Notes under the pieces: generated by a model
Told to the model about the DNA's origin: nothing
Databases searched by the model: none
Seen by the model: the letters and a program-made list of their open reading frames with translations, nothing else
Assembly (NCBI GenBank): GCA_966211965.1
Contig: CBIHON010000008.1
Location: 62,001-126,000 of the forward strand
Length of the DNA: 64,000 bases
DNA from: CBIHON01 sp966211965
GTDB lineage: Bacteria; Pseudomonadota; Gammaproteobacteria; Burkholderiales; Burkholderiaceae_D
Direction of reading: 5' to 3'
Program-made: the position numbers and the translations under genes
In this document: in pieces, positions 54,483 to 63,650 of the stretch
Layout of the letters: each line of letters opens with the position of its first letter
Position numbering within the stretch: the stretch's first letter is position 1

Positions 54483-55100
54483 ATGTACAACCCTATCACT
54501 GCCCTCATCGAATCACGCGCCTCGGCCAATTACTACGACACAAGCCGTCACCTGTCAGACACCGAAATCGCCGAGCTGGTCCGCTTGGCCACCCGGGCAC
54601 CGTCGGCCTATAACTTCCAGAATTGGAAATTCATTGCCGTGCGCTCGCCTGAAGCCAAAGCGCGTTTGAAAGCCGTATCCTATGGGCAGCAGAAAGTGGT
54701 GGACGCGCCCGTCACATTCATCATCTGCGGCACCTTGGCTGCGCATGAAGGGCTATCTCACGCACTCCAGCCTTCAGTCGACGCCGGTATCCTGGATCAG
54801 TCGACGCTCGAAAGCTGGTCGGCCATGGCAAGCCGGTCACATGCTGACAATCCGCAGTTGCAGCGCGACGAGGCCTTGCGTTCTGCATCGATGGCAGCGA
54901 TGACCCTGATGCTTGCTGCCGAGGGTATGGGCCTGTCCACAGGAGCGATGAGCGGCTTCGACCCGCTTGGCGTGGCGCGAGAGTTCGGGATTACTGCTGA
55001 TGCTGTTCCGGCCATCCTGATCACAGTTGGCTACGCGGCACCGGGCAACTGGCCGCAGAAGCCACGCAAGCCGTTGCATGAGGTGATCGAATATGTATGA
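54483..55100 (+). CDS. Nitroreductase-family flavoprotein
   Basis: FMN-dependent NAD(P)H oxidoreductase of 205 residues. The motif ESRASANYYDTSRHLSDTEIAELVRLATRAPSAYNFQNWKFIAV is the usual N-terminal FMN-binding part, and GLSTGAMSGFDPLGVAREFGI is the C-terminal signature. ATG 54483 is six bases after TTGGAGCG. It is in the same transcription unit as the EamA gene, so likely also under MarR control. The substrate is not known. Confidence 0.88.
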   Translation: MYNPITALIESRASANYYDTSRHLSDTEIAELVRLATRAPSAYNFQNWKFIAVRSPEAKARLKAVSYGQQKVVDAPVTFIICGTLAAHEGLSHALQPSVDAGILDQSTLESWSAMASRSHADNPQLQRDEALRSASMAAMTLMLAAEGMGLSTGAMSGFDPLGVAREFGITADAVPAILITVGYAAPGNWPQKPRKPLHEVIEYV

Positions 55101-55208
55101 AAGGCTCGATACATCGACTTCCGGCAAGCAGTCATTCGCCGGCAGCAGCTTCTGGCCGATTGAACCCAAGGTCTAAGGCAGACCTCCCGACACATATTGA
55201 AGGACAGC

Positions 55209-55371
55209 TAGTGTCCTGTTCCGTAAATTCGTTGCATAAAAGATGACGAGAATCGCGCCGATACCGCGTCAAAAATGCGCGCAAGGCCTCGGCCTTGCTA
55301 TGCTTTTTTCCTTGTCTCGGCCCGATTTCGCCACTTTTACTTTTGCAACGAATTTGCGGAACAGGACACTA
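55209..55371. mobile_element. MITE-like element C (CTAG/TA target)
   Basis: About 159 bases bounded by CTAG at 55208-55211 and 55369-55372. The terminal repeats are GTGTCCTGTTCCGTAAATTC and GTGTCCTGTTCCGCAAATTC and continue for about 31 bases with few mismatches. No coding capacity. It is 195 bases from element D and has unrelated terminal repeats. The rest of the 355-base gap 55101-55455 shows no gene. Confidence 0.8.
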
Positions 55372-55455
55372 GCAACCAAACACAAAAGCTTGGCTTGATT
55401 GGTAACGCGATGGAATCTGACGCTGCTTGATGACCAGCATCTGGTTAACTACATT

Positions 55456-56390
55456 TCATGGCACGCGCTGCCCGAATCCATCCAGCGCAGTTTCAGCCAA
55501 ATGACACACCTGGCCCCACGCCTTTATTTCCAGCCTCCCGTCAACAACACGCATGCGATTGACACTAGAGCCTGTTATGAACTCAGGCAGGGGTCGCGCA
55601 GCCCCGGGAACCCGCCGCATACTAGGCGTGGCGACGCGCCGTAGCGGGCTACGGCAAGGAGCCGCAACAACGTAGGCGGCGGGTTCCCGGGGCTGCCCGA
55701 AGGGTTCGAGCGAGAAGGGCGCATCGCTGCGTTGTGGGGGGACGCCGAGTCCGCTTGCACGGGGCTGGCCCCGAGCGGCGCGCCGCGCCTTGCGCTGCCT
55801 CCCTTCTCGCTCGAACGCGACCCCTGCTTGAGTTCATAACAGGCTCTAGCATTCAATATCGGAAAATCGTATCGCGCATCCGGCGCTAGTCCATGCGCGG
55901 CAAGATAGGCTGACTCCAGCACGCCGCTGTGCGCCACCAGTGCGATCCGACGTCCCCGGTGACGCCGCGCCAAGCGCAGAATCGTCGCGATGGCCCGCTC
56001 GTGGAACTGCCGCAGCGTTTCGCCGGGGCGCTCGCCGGGCGGCAGGACGGCATCGATGTCACGCGCCTTCCATGCGGCAAACTCTTGCGGATAGCGCCGC
56101 TCAATCTCGCCATAGTGCAGGTTCTCGAACCCGCCGAAACATCGTTCGCGCAAGCCGCGGTCGAGGTGCAGCGGCAAGCCTTGCCGGCGCGCGATTTCTC
56201 GCGCAGTTTGCGAGGCGCGCCGCAAGTCGCTCGATACGATCGCATCCAACACTTCGTCCTGCAGGTGCGCGCCCAATGCTGCCGCCTGGCGTTCGCCTTG
56301 CTCATTGAGTGGAATGTCCAGGTGGCCTTGCAGCCGCATCGCCACGTTCCACGCGGTTTCGCCGTGGCGGATCAACAGGATCTCTGTCAT
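55456..56390 (-). pseudogene. Histidine phosphatase (GpmB-like) split by MITE D
   Basis: Begins MTEILLIRHGETAWNVAMRL with the catalytic RHG; VALVAHSGVLES is the second His. After DFPILNA (about codon 180) the reading frame runs into element D and stops at 55575, giving a hybrid tail of about 91 residues. Removing the element and one TA restores NAS and continues SVNRMRVVDGRLEIKAWGQ to a stop at 55456, typical of the family C-terminus, for a protein of about 216 residues. The catalytic core remains, so some activity is possible. The start codon overlaps the stop of the chimeric gene upstream (ATGA). Confidence 0.88.
55566..55848. mobile_element. MITE-like element D within the phosphatase gene
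   Basis: The element is 279 bases, 55568-55846, flanked by TA duplicated from CTAG. Terminal repeats GAGCCTGTTATGAACTC match over about 32 bases with one mismatch. Two further internal inverted pairs are perfect: a 21-base pair near 55598 and 55676 (AGCCCCGGGAACCCGCCG core) and a 15-base pair TTCGAGCGAGAAGGG near 55706 and 55801. It encodes no transposase. The insertion site in the host gene is exactly determined. Confidence 0.9.
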
Positions 56391-57450
56391 ACGGATTTTT
56401 TCAATACGATTTCCCACACCATTTTCCGCCTGTCGTAGCGATCGATACCCATCTCTTCGATCGCGACGAATTCCCAGGCGGCGCTGAACAAATCGGTCAG
56501 TGCGGCACGATCGAAGTAGCGCTTCTTCTCGCTGCATTTGCCCTTGACCCGGTAGAAATTCGACTCGATCGCCAAGTGTTCATGCATCTGCTGATCGATG
56601 TCCTTGGTGGAGTTCACGCGGCACAGCAAGAGACCGCCCGGCGGCAGGCAGCGATGAATTTCGCGCACGATGTCGACCGTCTTGTTCCATGCAAAATAAT
56701 GCAGGCAAAGACTCGCGATCACGATCTGAAAACTCCGGTCCGGAAACGGCAGCGGCTGCTCGATCGCGGACGGCTTCTCGAGTTTGGCCATCACGCCGAC
56801 ACGTTCGTCCATCAGCCCTTGCAACTCGACGATATCTTCTGGCCGCTGGACAAAGGGGAGCGCGACCCAATCGACACCCAGCTCCAATCCGAACGCCAGG
56901 TCCAGCCTGTCCTTTTCGGTCAGCGCCGACAGCGGCAGCAGCGCCCCCGGTACGTTCACGCCTTTGCGGTCTGAAACCACGCCGCCGTTTATCACGATCG
57001 TGTTCGCGTGATCGGGGCCACAATCGCTGATACGCAGACGCAATTTGCCGTCGTCGATCAGCAATTCATTGCCCGGCCTGACCGCCGAAAAAATTTCCGG
57101 ATGAGGCAGCGGAGCGCGTGTGCTGTCGCCGAGCTCGGCATCGAGATCAAGGCGGAAGCGCTGGCCCGCTTCCAGCATCTCGCGGCCATTTGCGAAACGG
57201 CCGAGGCGCAGCTTCGGACCTTGCAGATCCAGCAGCACCGCAATCGGCTGTCCGACTGCCGCTTCCACCACCCGGATCGCCTGGTAGCGCGCCTTATGTT
57301 CAGCGTGCGTGCCGTGGCTGAAATTCAGCCGGAACACGTCAGCGCCTGCATGGAACAGCGAGCGGATCTTTGCTTCGTCGCTGCTGGCGGACCAAGAGTG
57401 GCGATGACTTTTGTATTGGGCGACCGGCGCACAGGCGTGGGGAGGTTCAT
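56387..57450 (-). pseudogene. Pyruvate kinase-methyltransferase chimera with frameshift
   Basis: The first two-thirds are pyruvate kinase: GADVFRLNFSHGTHAEHKARY, LLDLQGPKLRLG, SDRKGVNVPGALL, LTEKDRLDL and MAKLEKPSAIEQ. At about 56755 it passes without a stop into the second half of a class I methyltransferase (PLPFPDRSFQIVIASLCLHYF, CLPPGGLLLCRVNS, to KKSV). The kinase lacks the region after IEQ, including the MVARGD Mg site; the methyltransferase lacks motif I. Upstream the frame is also broken: the original start MNLPTPVRRSPNTKVIATLGP reads from ATG 57450 in another frame, and one G appears missing near 57388-57393. Best read as a deletion fusion and pseudogene. Confidence 0.85.
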
Positions 57451-57963
57451 GTTTTTCTTTCGTAGCGCGAAGAGCTGATGGAGTCATGCATGGCAGCTGC
57501 TTGCGCATTTATTCCGGCGCAAGGACTTTGATGACGGCAACTATAAAAGGCGGGAGACAGGAAAGACAATGGTAAATTCTAATCCTCTGCATCAGCGTTT
57601 GTTATGCCGCGCCAAACACCGCCGATTTCAAGCCCTACCCAAGGTCTCACATGCGCCCACAGGACCGGCGCGGCACACGAAGTCCGGCGCTGCGTCGGAT
57701 TTATATTTTTGCCGCGGCGCGATTGCCTGCGGCAAAACGGTTCGTCCTTCAAGCATGCCATCGATGCTGCAACGCGTCATGCCCGGTCTGCGCGAGACCT
57801 GCCTCTGCGGCCACGTTTTGCGCGCCCATCGGCTATTCTTCCGATGCGCCGGAAAAGCATGCGCTCCCGATTTTGCGACATTACGAATTGCTATGCGCCT
57901 ATCGCAAATCTAGGTATTATTACTTTGCAATAACAAACCAACGAGACATGGAGATGGATCGAT
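57451..57963. other. 513-base region with no supported gene
   Basis: Several short open frames exist on both strands but none has a convincing start site or recognisable domain; all are Cys/Arg-rich in the way expected of GC-rich non-coding frames. There is no terminator hairpin or RNA gene that I can see. It separates the decayed locus from cheZ and may hold the cheZA promoter. Confidence 0.5.
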
Positions 57964-58755
57964 ATGAGCGGCGCCGCAGATGATTTTGATGCCCTGTTTG
58001 ACGAGATTTCCGCGCAACGCACCGAGACAATTGCCGCCGCCGCGGCTGCGCCGGCTCCTGTAGAGGCTCCATTAGAGGTTTCCGCCGCAGTTCCGGCCGC
58101 CGCCGAACCGCCCGCTCCAGCCGCCAGCGCGGAACCCGGCGATTTGTCGGACAAACCCATGTTCGAGCGTCTGGGCGGCATCGTCCGCCTGCTGCATGAC
58201 TCCCTGCGCGAACTGGGTTATGACCGCTCGCTGTCGAACGTCGCCACCCAAATCACCGATGCGCAAGGCCGCCTGGAATACGTCGCATCGCTGACCGAAC
58301 AGGCCGCCAACAAAGTATTGAACGCGATCGATGTCGGCATGCCGGCGCAAGACGAGCTGGCAAAAAAAGCCAAGGAAATGGACAAGCGCTGGGCCTTGCT
58401 GTTTGAGGGCAAGATGAGCATTGAGGAGTTCAAGGCTCTGGCAGGTGATTCCAAACAGTTTGCCGCGGTCGTGACCGAAGCGACCGAAGCGGAAAAAGCG
58501 CGGCTGCTGGAAATCATGATGGCGCAGGATTTCCAGGACATCACCGGCCAATTGATCAAGAAGATCGTCGCAATCACCCACAATGCCGAAAAAGAACTGG
58601 CCCAGCTTCTGCGCGACAATGCGCCACCCGAATTGAAGGCGCAAATCGAAGCCGCCGAACACAAGCAGGAAGACCTGATGCATGGCCCCTCGGTCCCTGC
58701 GGTCGCCATGGCCCAGGATGGTGTCGATGATTTGCTTGAAAGCTTGGGCTTCTGA
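57964..58755 (+). CDS. cheZ: CheZ-type chemotaxis phosphatase
   Basis: Protein of 263 residues that dephosphorylates CheY-P. An Ala/Pro-rich N-terminus (about 25-60) leads to a long helical hairpin with the catalytic motif MMAQDFQDITGQLIKKI (Asp and Gln near residues 188 and 192), and the C-terminal tail VDDLLESLGF is the CheY-binding peptide. The stop overlaps the cheA start by one base, so kinase and phosphatase are translationally coupled. Typical che operons have cheY next to cheZ; here no cheY is present. Confidence 0.9.
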   Translation: MSGAADDFDALFDEISAQRTETIAAAAAAPAPVEAPLEVSAAVPAAAEPPAPAASAEPGDLSDKPMFERLGGIVRLLHDSLRELGYDRSLSNVATQITDAQGRLEYVASLTEQAANKVLNAIDVGMPAQDELAKKAKEMDKRWALLFEGKMSIEEFKALAGDSKQFAAVVTEATEAEKARLLEIMMAQDFQDITGQLIKKIVAITHNAEKELAQLLRDNAPPELKAQIEAAEHKQEDLMHGPSVPAVAMAQDGVDDLLESLGF

Positions 58756-60593
58756 TGGACGACATGCTGAAGGACTTCGTGGTCGAGGCGCTTGAGCTTG
58801 CGACCAATGTGGAAGAGCATCTGCTTACGCTCGAGCGCCACCCCGACGACCTGAATACGCTGAACGCGGTGTTCCGCTCCTTTCACACCATCAAGGGGGG
58901 CGCCGGCTTCATGAATCTGCCGGCCATGGTTTCGGCCTGCCATCTGACCGAAAACCTGTTCGACGCACTGCGCACCGGCAAAGCGCCGGTGACGCCGCTG
59001 GCGATCGAGGCCGCGTTGCAAGCCAGCGGCTTCGTGGCCGATCAGCTCACCGAACTGGCCAACGGCGCGATGCCCGAAAGCCTGCCGGCGATGCCGGCCG
59101 CGCTGGAACAGATCCTGACCAATGCCATCGAGGGCAAAGGTGCGCCGGCCGCCAAGGCTGCCAAACCGGCGGCGCCCGCTGCGGCTGCGATGGCGGCTCC
59201 GGCGGCTGTTGCCGCCGCGCCGGCCGATGGCCCGGACTGGGTTGCGCTGTATCAGGCGGTGGTTCCGCCCGGCACCTACCAGGCGCCGGAAGCTGCTGCC
59301 GTCCCCCTGTCGACCGAAGTTGAAGCCGCTCCCGGCGTCCAAGCTGCGGCGCCGGTTTCAGAAATCAGTGAGCGGCGCGCCGAGGGCGCCAAGGCAATTG
59401 CCGCGCCGGTAAAGGAAGACAGTATCCGGGTCGATGCGGTGAAGCTCGATGCGCTGTTGGAAGTGGCCGGCGAGTCAGTGCAGGCAGCCAACCAGGCCAG
59501 CGTCCTGCTGGAAAAACTCTCGCAATTCCAATTTGAAGGGCAGGCCGCCACCCTGATGGCGGCGCTGGCGGAAACCTTGAGCCGCGCTTCGCGCTATTCG
59601 AGCGAACTGCAAAGAGCCACGCTTTCGACCCGCATGCAGCCAGTCGGCCGGCTGTTCCAGAAATTCCCGCGTCTGGTCAGGGAACTGGCCAAGGATCTCG
59701 GCAAGGATGTCGAGTTGACGATCGAAGGTGCAGAGACCGAGGTCGACCGGGTGGTCGTTGACAGCCTGTACGATCCTCTGGTGCATATGCTGCGCAATTC
59801 GCTCGATCATGGTATCGAGGATGAGCAGGGCCGCATCGCGGCCGGCAAGCCCCTGAAAGCCGTCATCTCGCTCAAGGCCTGGCAGGAAGCCAGTAGCGTC
59901 ATGATTGAACTGTCCGATGACGGCCGCGGGCTGGATGCCCATAAACTCAGGACCAAAGCCATCGCCAAAGGCTTGATCGGCGAGTCGGCCGCGCAAACCG
60001 ACGAGGAAGCCTACCGCCTGGTATTCCTGCCCGGCTTCTCGACCAAGGATGTGGCTTCCAGCGTTTCGGGCCGCGGCGTCGGCATGGACGTGGTCAAGAC
60101 CGCCGTGGAAAAAAATCGCGGCGCGATCAGCATCGATTCCAAGCTGGGGTTCGGCACCCGCTTCACGATCCGCCTGCCGATCGAATTGTCGATCGTCCCG
60201 ACCATGCTGGTACGCACGTCCGGGGCCGCGCTGGCAATGCCGATGGCGGTGGTGCAGCGCGTGGTCGAATTGCCGGATACCTTTGCGGAAGTCGGCGGCG
60301 CGCCGGTGCTGCGTGATCAAGGGCGTCCATTGCCGGTACGTTCGCTGGCCGGCGTACTGGGCTATGAGATCGGCACGGAAAAAGTCGGCATTGTGATCGC
60401 CGCGCCCAATCCTTATATTCTTGCGGTGGAGGCGGTCGACGGCACGGCGGATCTGGTGATCAAGCCGATGACCGCGCTTGCGGTGACCGGGATCGCCGGC
60501 ACCGCACGTTCCGCCGAAGGCGAACTGGTGCTGGTGATAGGCCTGTCGTTCCTGCTGGACGGATGCCGCGCGGCGGCACGCCTGGCAGCATAA
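58755..60593 (+). CDS. cheA: CheA histidine kinase without P2 domain
   Basis: Chemotaxis kinase of 612 residues. The Hpt (P1) domain has the phosphorylated His44 in FHTIKGGAGFMN. A linker of about 60 residues rich in Ala/Pro replaces the CheY/CheB-binding P2 domain. The dimerisation helices (KLDALLEVAGESVQAANQAS) and ATPase (HMLRNSLDHGIED, LSDDGRGLD, SGRGVGMDVVKTAVEK) follow, then the CheW-like P5 (IVPTMLVRTSGAALAMPMAVVQRVVEL). It forms an isolated pair with cheZ, without receptors or cheW nearby. Confidence 0.93.
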   Translation: MDDMLKDFVVEALELATNVEEHLLTLERHPDDLNTLNAVFRSFHTIKGGAGFMNLPAMVSACHLTENLFDALRTGKAPVTPLAIEAALQASGFVADQLTELANGAMPESLPAMPAALEQILTNAIEGKGAPAAKAAKPAAPAAAAMAAPAAVAAAPADGPDWVALYQAVVPPGTYQAPEAAAVPLSTEVEAAPGVQAAAPVSEISERRAEGAKAIAAPVKEDSIRVDAVKLDALLEVAGESVQAANQASVLLEKLSQFQFEGQAATLMAALAETLSRASRYSSELQRATLSTRMQPVGRLFQKFPRLVRELAKDLGKDVELTIEGAETEVDRVVVDSLYDPLVHMLRNSLDHGIEDEQGRIAAGKPLKAVISLKAWQEASSVMIELSDDGRGLDAHKLRTKAIAKGLIGESAAQTDEEAYRLVFLPGFSTKDVASSVSGRGVGMDVVKTAVEKNRGAISIDSKLGFGTRFTIRLPIELSIVPTMLVRTSGAALAMPMAVVQRVVELPDTFAEVGGAPVLRDQGRPLPVRSLAGVLGYEIGTEKVGIVIAAPNPYILAVEAVDGTADLVIKPMTALAVTGIAGTARSAEGELVLVIGLSFLLDGCRAAARLAA

Positions 60594-60620
60594 AAGGGCG
60601 GCGGATCGCCTGGCGTCATA

Positions 60621-61603
60621 TTACAGGACCGGCCAGGCCACGGTCGCGCCGCCCCCGCCGAACTGCCCCAGGCCGCCGTTGAAAATACCGGCGCCGACAA
60701 ACAGAGAAACGCTCCCGACCGCCAGCGCCGCCAGCAAGTAGAGGGCATTGACTGCTGGAGCAAGCGCCAATTCATGGAACAGGCTGACCAGGAAAAGCGG
60801 CGGCCGCGCGAAAAAATTACGCGGCGCGAATTGCTCGCTCACCACCGCCATCGTCGTCGAGCGCAAGGTCCGGCTGGAGTACAAACGCCACGGCAGCATC
60901 AGGATGGCGCCATACCGAGCGCAATGCCGATGAACGCATAGGCCGCCAGTCCGGCCGCTATCACGCCAAATAGCGAAAGCACCAAACGCCCCTGGATATC
61001 GGCCGCAACATAGGTATGCCAGACTTTGTGCGCAAAGGCCGGGCCGTTGTGCAGCAAGCCGAGCACGAAAGGAAGCATCTCGACCGCATGCGAGGCGCGG
61101 CACCCTGCCGCTTCCGAAGACTCCAGCGTCTTGTTGACGGCATCCAGGAAATCCTCGATGCCGGCCTCGAACCGGCTCCCGGTAAATGCCGGCGCCAGCA
61201 CTTCCGCCAGCAAACGGCGTGCGACGGCATCGGTGATCACGGCTTCCAGGCCATAACCCACTTCCAGGCGCAGCTTGCGCTCGTCGCGAAATACAAACAG
61301 CACCAGGCCATTGTCGACGCCGGCAGCGCCGACCTTCCAGGCAGTGACAGCGCGGATGGCGAATTCTTCGACATTGCCGGACGGGACGCGCGGCAGGATG
61401 ATGACGTTGATTTGCGCGATGCGCGCGGTTTTCGACAGATATTCGAGGTATTGATTCTTGGCCGCGGCAAATTGCCGGGACAGCAGGACGGTGGAGAACC
61501 GACATTTCGGCATCTCCGGACACCTCATCTTCTCCTCAGCGCATTCAGCATCCTCCGTCGGCGGACGACCAGAACGGCTCTCTCGTGCGGCAACCCCCGC
61601 CAT
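60621..61603 (-). pseudogene. TPM-domain (YgcG-like) protein, frameshifted
   Basis: The TPM domain is clear (INVIILPRVPSGNVEEFAIRAVTAWKVG, GLVLFVFRDERKLRLEVGYGLEAVITDAVARRLL). The frame ends at 60899 in LGMAPS. One base added near 60906-60910 (ATGGCGCC to ATGGGCGCC) restores GMGAILMLPWRL and continues through a further membrane part to the Gly-rich tail GLGQFGGGGATVAW, typical of the family. The N-terminus lacks a signal peptide and looks foreign up to about residue 40, so a second lesion is likely. A sequencing error could explain the first lesion. The gene is divergent from kup. Confidence 0.75.
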
Positions 61604-61635
61604 TTTTTACGCCTCCTTTCCACCGGCAAGGCAAA

Positions 61636-61655
61636 TCTTTACAAAATTTTTATGC
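61636..61655 (+). promoter_or_regulatory. T-rich motif upstream of kup shared with kdpDE
   Basis: TCTTTACAAAATTTTTA lies 50 bases before the kup start. It matches TCTTTATGGAATTTTTA upstream of the kdpDE operon at 14 of 17 positions, with only a central YRR change. It is a candidate binding site for the KdpE-like regulator. Confidence 0.45.
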
Positions 61656-61702
61656 CGCTCCGGCTAAGCTCCTCATTATCAAAACAACCATCGAGCACCC
61701 GC

Positions 61703-63583
61703 ATGTCCACGCAAACCCACGCCAAGAGCAGCCTTGCCGTATTGACCGTTGCCGCCATCGGCATTGTCTATGGCGACATCGGCACCAGCCCGCTGTACAC
61801 GATGAAGGAAATCTTCTCCAAGGAACACGGGCTGGCTCTCAACCCCGCCAATCTGCTGGGTGTCGTGTCCTTGATTTTCTGGGGCCTCACCATCATCGTG
61901 TCGCTCAAATACGTGAGTCTGATCCTGCGCGCGGACAATCGTGGCGAAGGCGGCATCATGGCCTTGATGGCGCTGGCCCTGTCCTCGGTCAACAAGACAT
62001 CGCGCTGGATTTTTCCGTTGACCGTGATGGGCCTGGCCGGCGCCACCTTGTTTTACGGCGACAGCGTCATCACGCCGGCCATTTCGGTGCTGTCCGCAAT
62101 CGAGGGCCTGGAAGTCGCCACCCCGGCGTTGACGGCATACGTGGTGCCGCTCACCGTGGTCGTGCTGGTGGCGCTGTATGCGCTCCAGTCGCGCGGCACG
62201 GCCGGCATCGGCAAATGGTTCGGCCCGATCATGCTGGCCTGGTTTTTCAGCCTGGCGGCAATGGGCGTCATCAACATCGCCAAGGCGCCGCAAATCCTGG
62301 CCGCCCTCAACCCCTGGCATGCGCTGCTGTTCATGTTCAACAATCGCCTGACCGCGTTTATCGCATTGGGCGCGGTCGTGCTGGCCTTCACCGGCGCCGA
62401 AGCCCTGTATGCGGACATGGGCCATTTCGGCAAGAAACCGATACGCATGGCGTGGTTCATGGTGGTGTTCCCTGCCCTGGCGCTGAATTATCTCGGTCAA
62501 GGCGGCTTGCTGCTGGCGGATCCGTCTGCAATCGAAAATCCCTTCTATCATCAACTAGGCGCCTGGAGCATTTATCCGCTGGTGGTGCTGTCGACCGCCG
62601 CTACCGTGATCGCGTCGCAGGCGACGATTTCCGGCACTTTCTCGATGACCAAGCAGGCGATTGCGCTCGGCTTCCTGCCGCGCATGCGCATCGAGCACAC
62701 CTCGGCCAGCGAAATCGGACAAATCTATATCCCGCTGGTCAACTGGCTGCAGTTGATCGTGGTGGTGCTAGCGGTGGCCGGTTTCGGCTCGTCATCCAAC
62801 CTGGCGTCTGCTTACGGTATCGCGGTCACCGCCACCATGCTGGTGACGACGGTGCTGACTTTCTTCGTGATCCATCATCGCTGGCATTACAAACTGGCGC
62901 TGAGCCTGGCCGCGACCGGATTTTTTGTGGTCATCGACTTCACCTTCTTTTCCGCCAACGTGCTCAAGATCTTCCACGGCGGCTGGTTCCCCTTGCTGCT
63001 GGGGGCGATCCTGTTCACCGTGATGCTGACCTGGAAACGCGGACGCCAACTGGTCTTCGAAAACCTGCAGAAGCATGCGATCCCGCTTGAGGAGTTTTTG
63101 CAATCCTTGTGGGTCGCCCCGCCCGTCCGTGTGCCCGGCACGGCGATCTTCCTGCGGGGCGAGACCGACGGCGTGCCGCATGCGATGCTGCATAATCTTT
63201 CGCACAACAAGGTATTGCACGAGCGTGTCGTCTTCCTGACGGTGCACATGCAGGAAGTACCCTGGGTACCGCTCGCCGAACAGGTCAGCATCCAGGATCT
63301 CGGCCACTGCTGCTATCAACTGAATGTACGCTACGGCTTCAAGAACGAGCCTGACATCCCGCAAGTGATGGCGCAGTGCCGGAATCTCGGCCTCGAATTC
63401 GAGATGATGGAAACCTCGTTTTTCATCGCGCGCCAAACCGTCATCTCAACACCCGGCGCCGGCATGGCACTGTGGCGCGAGCATATTTTCGTCGCGCTGT
63501 CGCGCAATGCGCGCGGTGCGGCGGATTATTACCGGATTCCGCCGAACCGGGTGATCGAACTGGGGACGCAAATCGAAATTTGA
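61703..63583 (+). CDS. kup: KUP-family potassium uptake permease
   Basis: Inner-membrane K+/H+ symporter of 626 residues with 12 helices and a C-terminal cytosolic domain. It begins LAVLTVAAIGIVYGDIGTSPLYTMKEIF, with NRGEGGIMALMALAL and LFYGDSVITPAISVLSAIEGL, all signature Kup segments, and the cytosolic tail ENLQKHAIPLEEFLQSLW. The start is ATG 61703; the open frame extends far upstream without a site. The shared motif 50 bases upstream suggests control by KdpDE at 9.8-12.8 kb. Confidence 0.95.
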   Translation: MSTQTHAKSSLAVLTVAAIGIVYGDIGTSPLYTMKEIFSKEHGLALNPANLLGVVSLIFWGLTIIVSLKYVSLILRADNRGEGGIMALMALALSSVNKTSRWIFPLTVMGLAGATLFYGDSVITPAISVLSAIEGLEVATPALTAYVVPLTVVVLVALYALQSRGTAGIGKWFGPIMLAWFFSLAAMGVINIAKAPQILAALNPWHALLFMFNNRLTAFIALGAVVLAFTGAEALYADMGHFGKKPIRMAWFMVVFPALALNYLGQGGLLLADPSAIENPFYHQLGAWSIYPLVVLSTAATVIASQATISGTFSMTKQAIALGFLPRMRIEHTSASEIGQIYIPLVNWLQLIVVVLAVAGFGSSSNLASAYGIAVTATMLVTTVLTFFVIHHRWHYKLALSLAATGFFVVIDFTFFSANVLKIFHGGWFPLLLGAILFTVMLTWKRGRQLVFENLQKHAIPLEEFLQSLWVAPPVRVPGTAIFLRGETDGVPHAMLHNLSHNKVLHERVVFLTVHMQEVPWVPLAEQVSIQDLGHCCYQLNVRYGFKNEPDIPQVMAQCRNLGLEFEMMETSFFIARQTVISTPGAGMALWREHIFVALSRNARGAADYYRIPPNRVIELGTQIEI

Positions 63584-63598
63584 GCGGGTATCGAGGAA

Positions 63599-63621
63599 TC
63601 GGGACTGTCGAAAGTCCCGGT
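63599..63621. terminator. Hairpin after kup
   Basis: CGGGACT and AGTCCCG form a stem around a six-base loop, 16 bases after the kup stop and before the convergent partial gene. There is no T run. Confidence 0.5.
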
Positions 63622-63650
63622 TCGTATCGGATGCAGGAAAACCTGAACCG

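Noticed and set aside
57509..57960. Cys-rich small ORFs before cheZ as a metal-binding protein
   Set aside because: Cysteines arise in two overlapping frames without CxxC spacing or a ribosome binding site.
61016..61702. Upstream extension of kup as a fused N-terminal domain
   Set aside because: It runs antiparallel to the TPM gene, contains no domain, and a normal Kup N-terminus starts at 61703.
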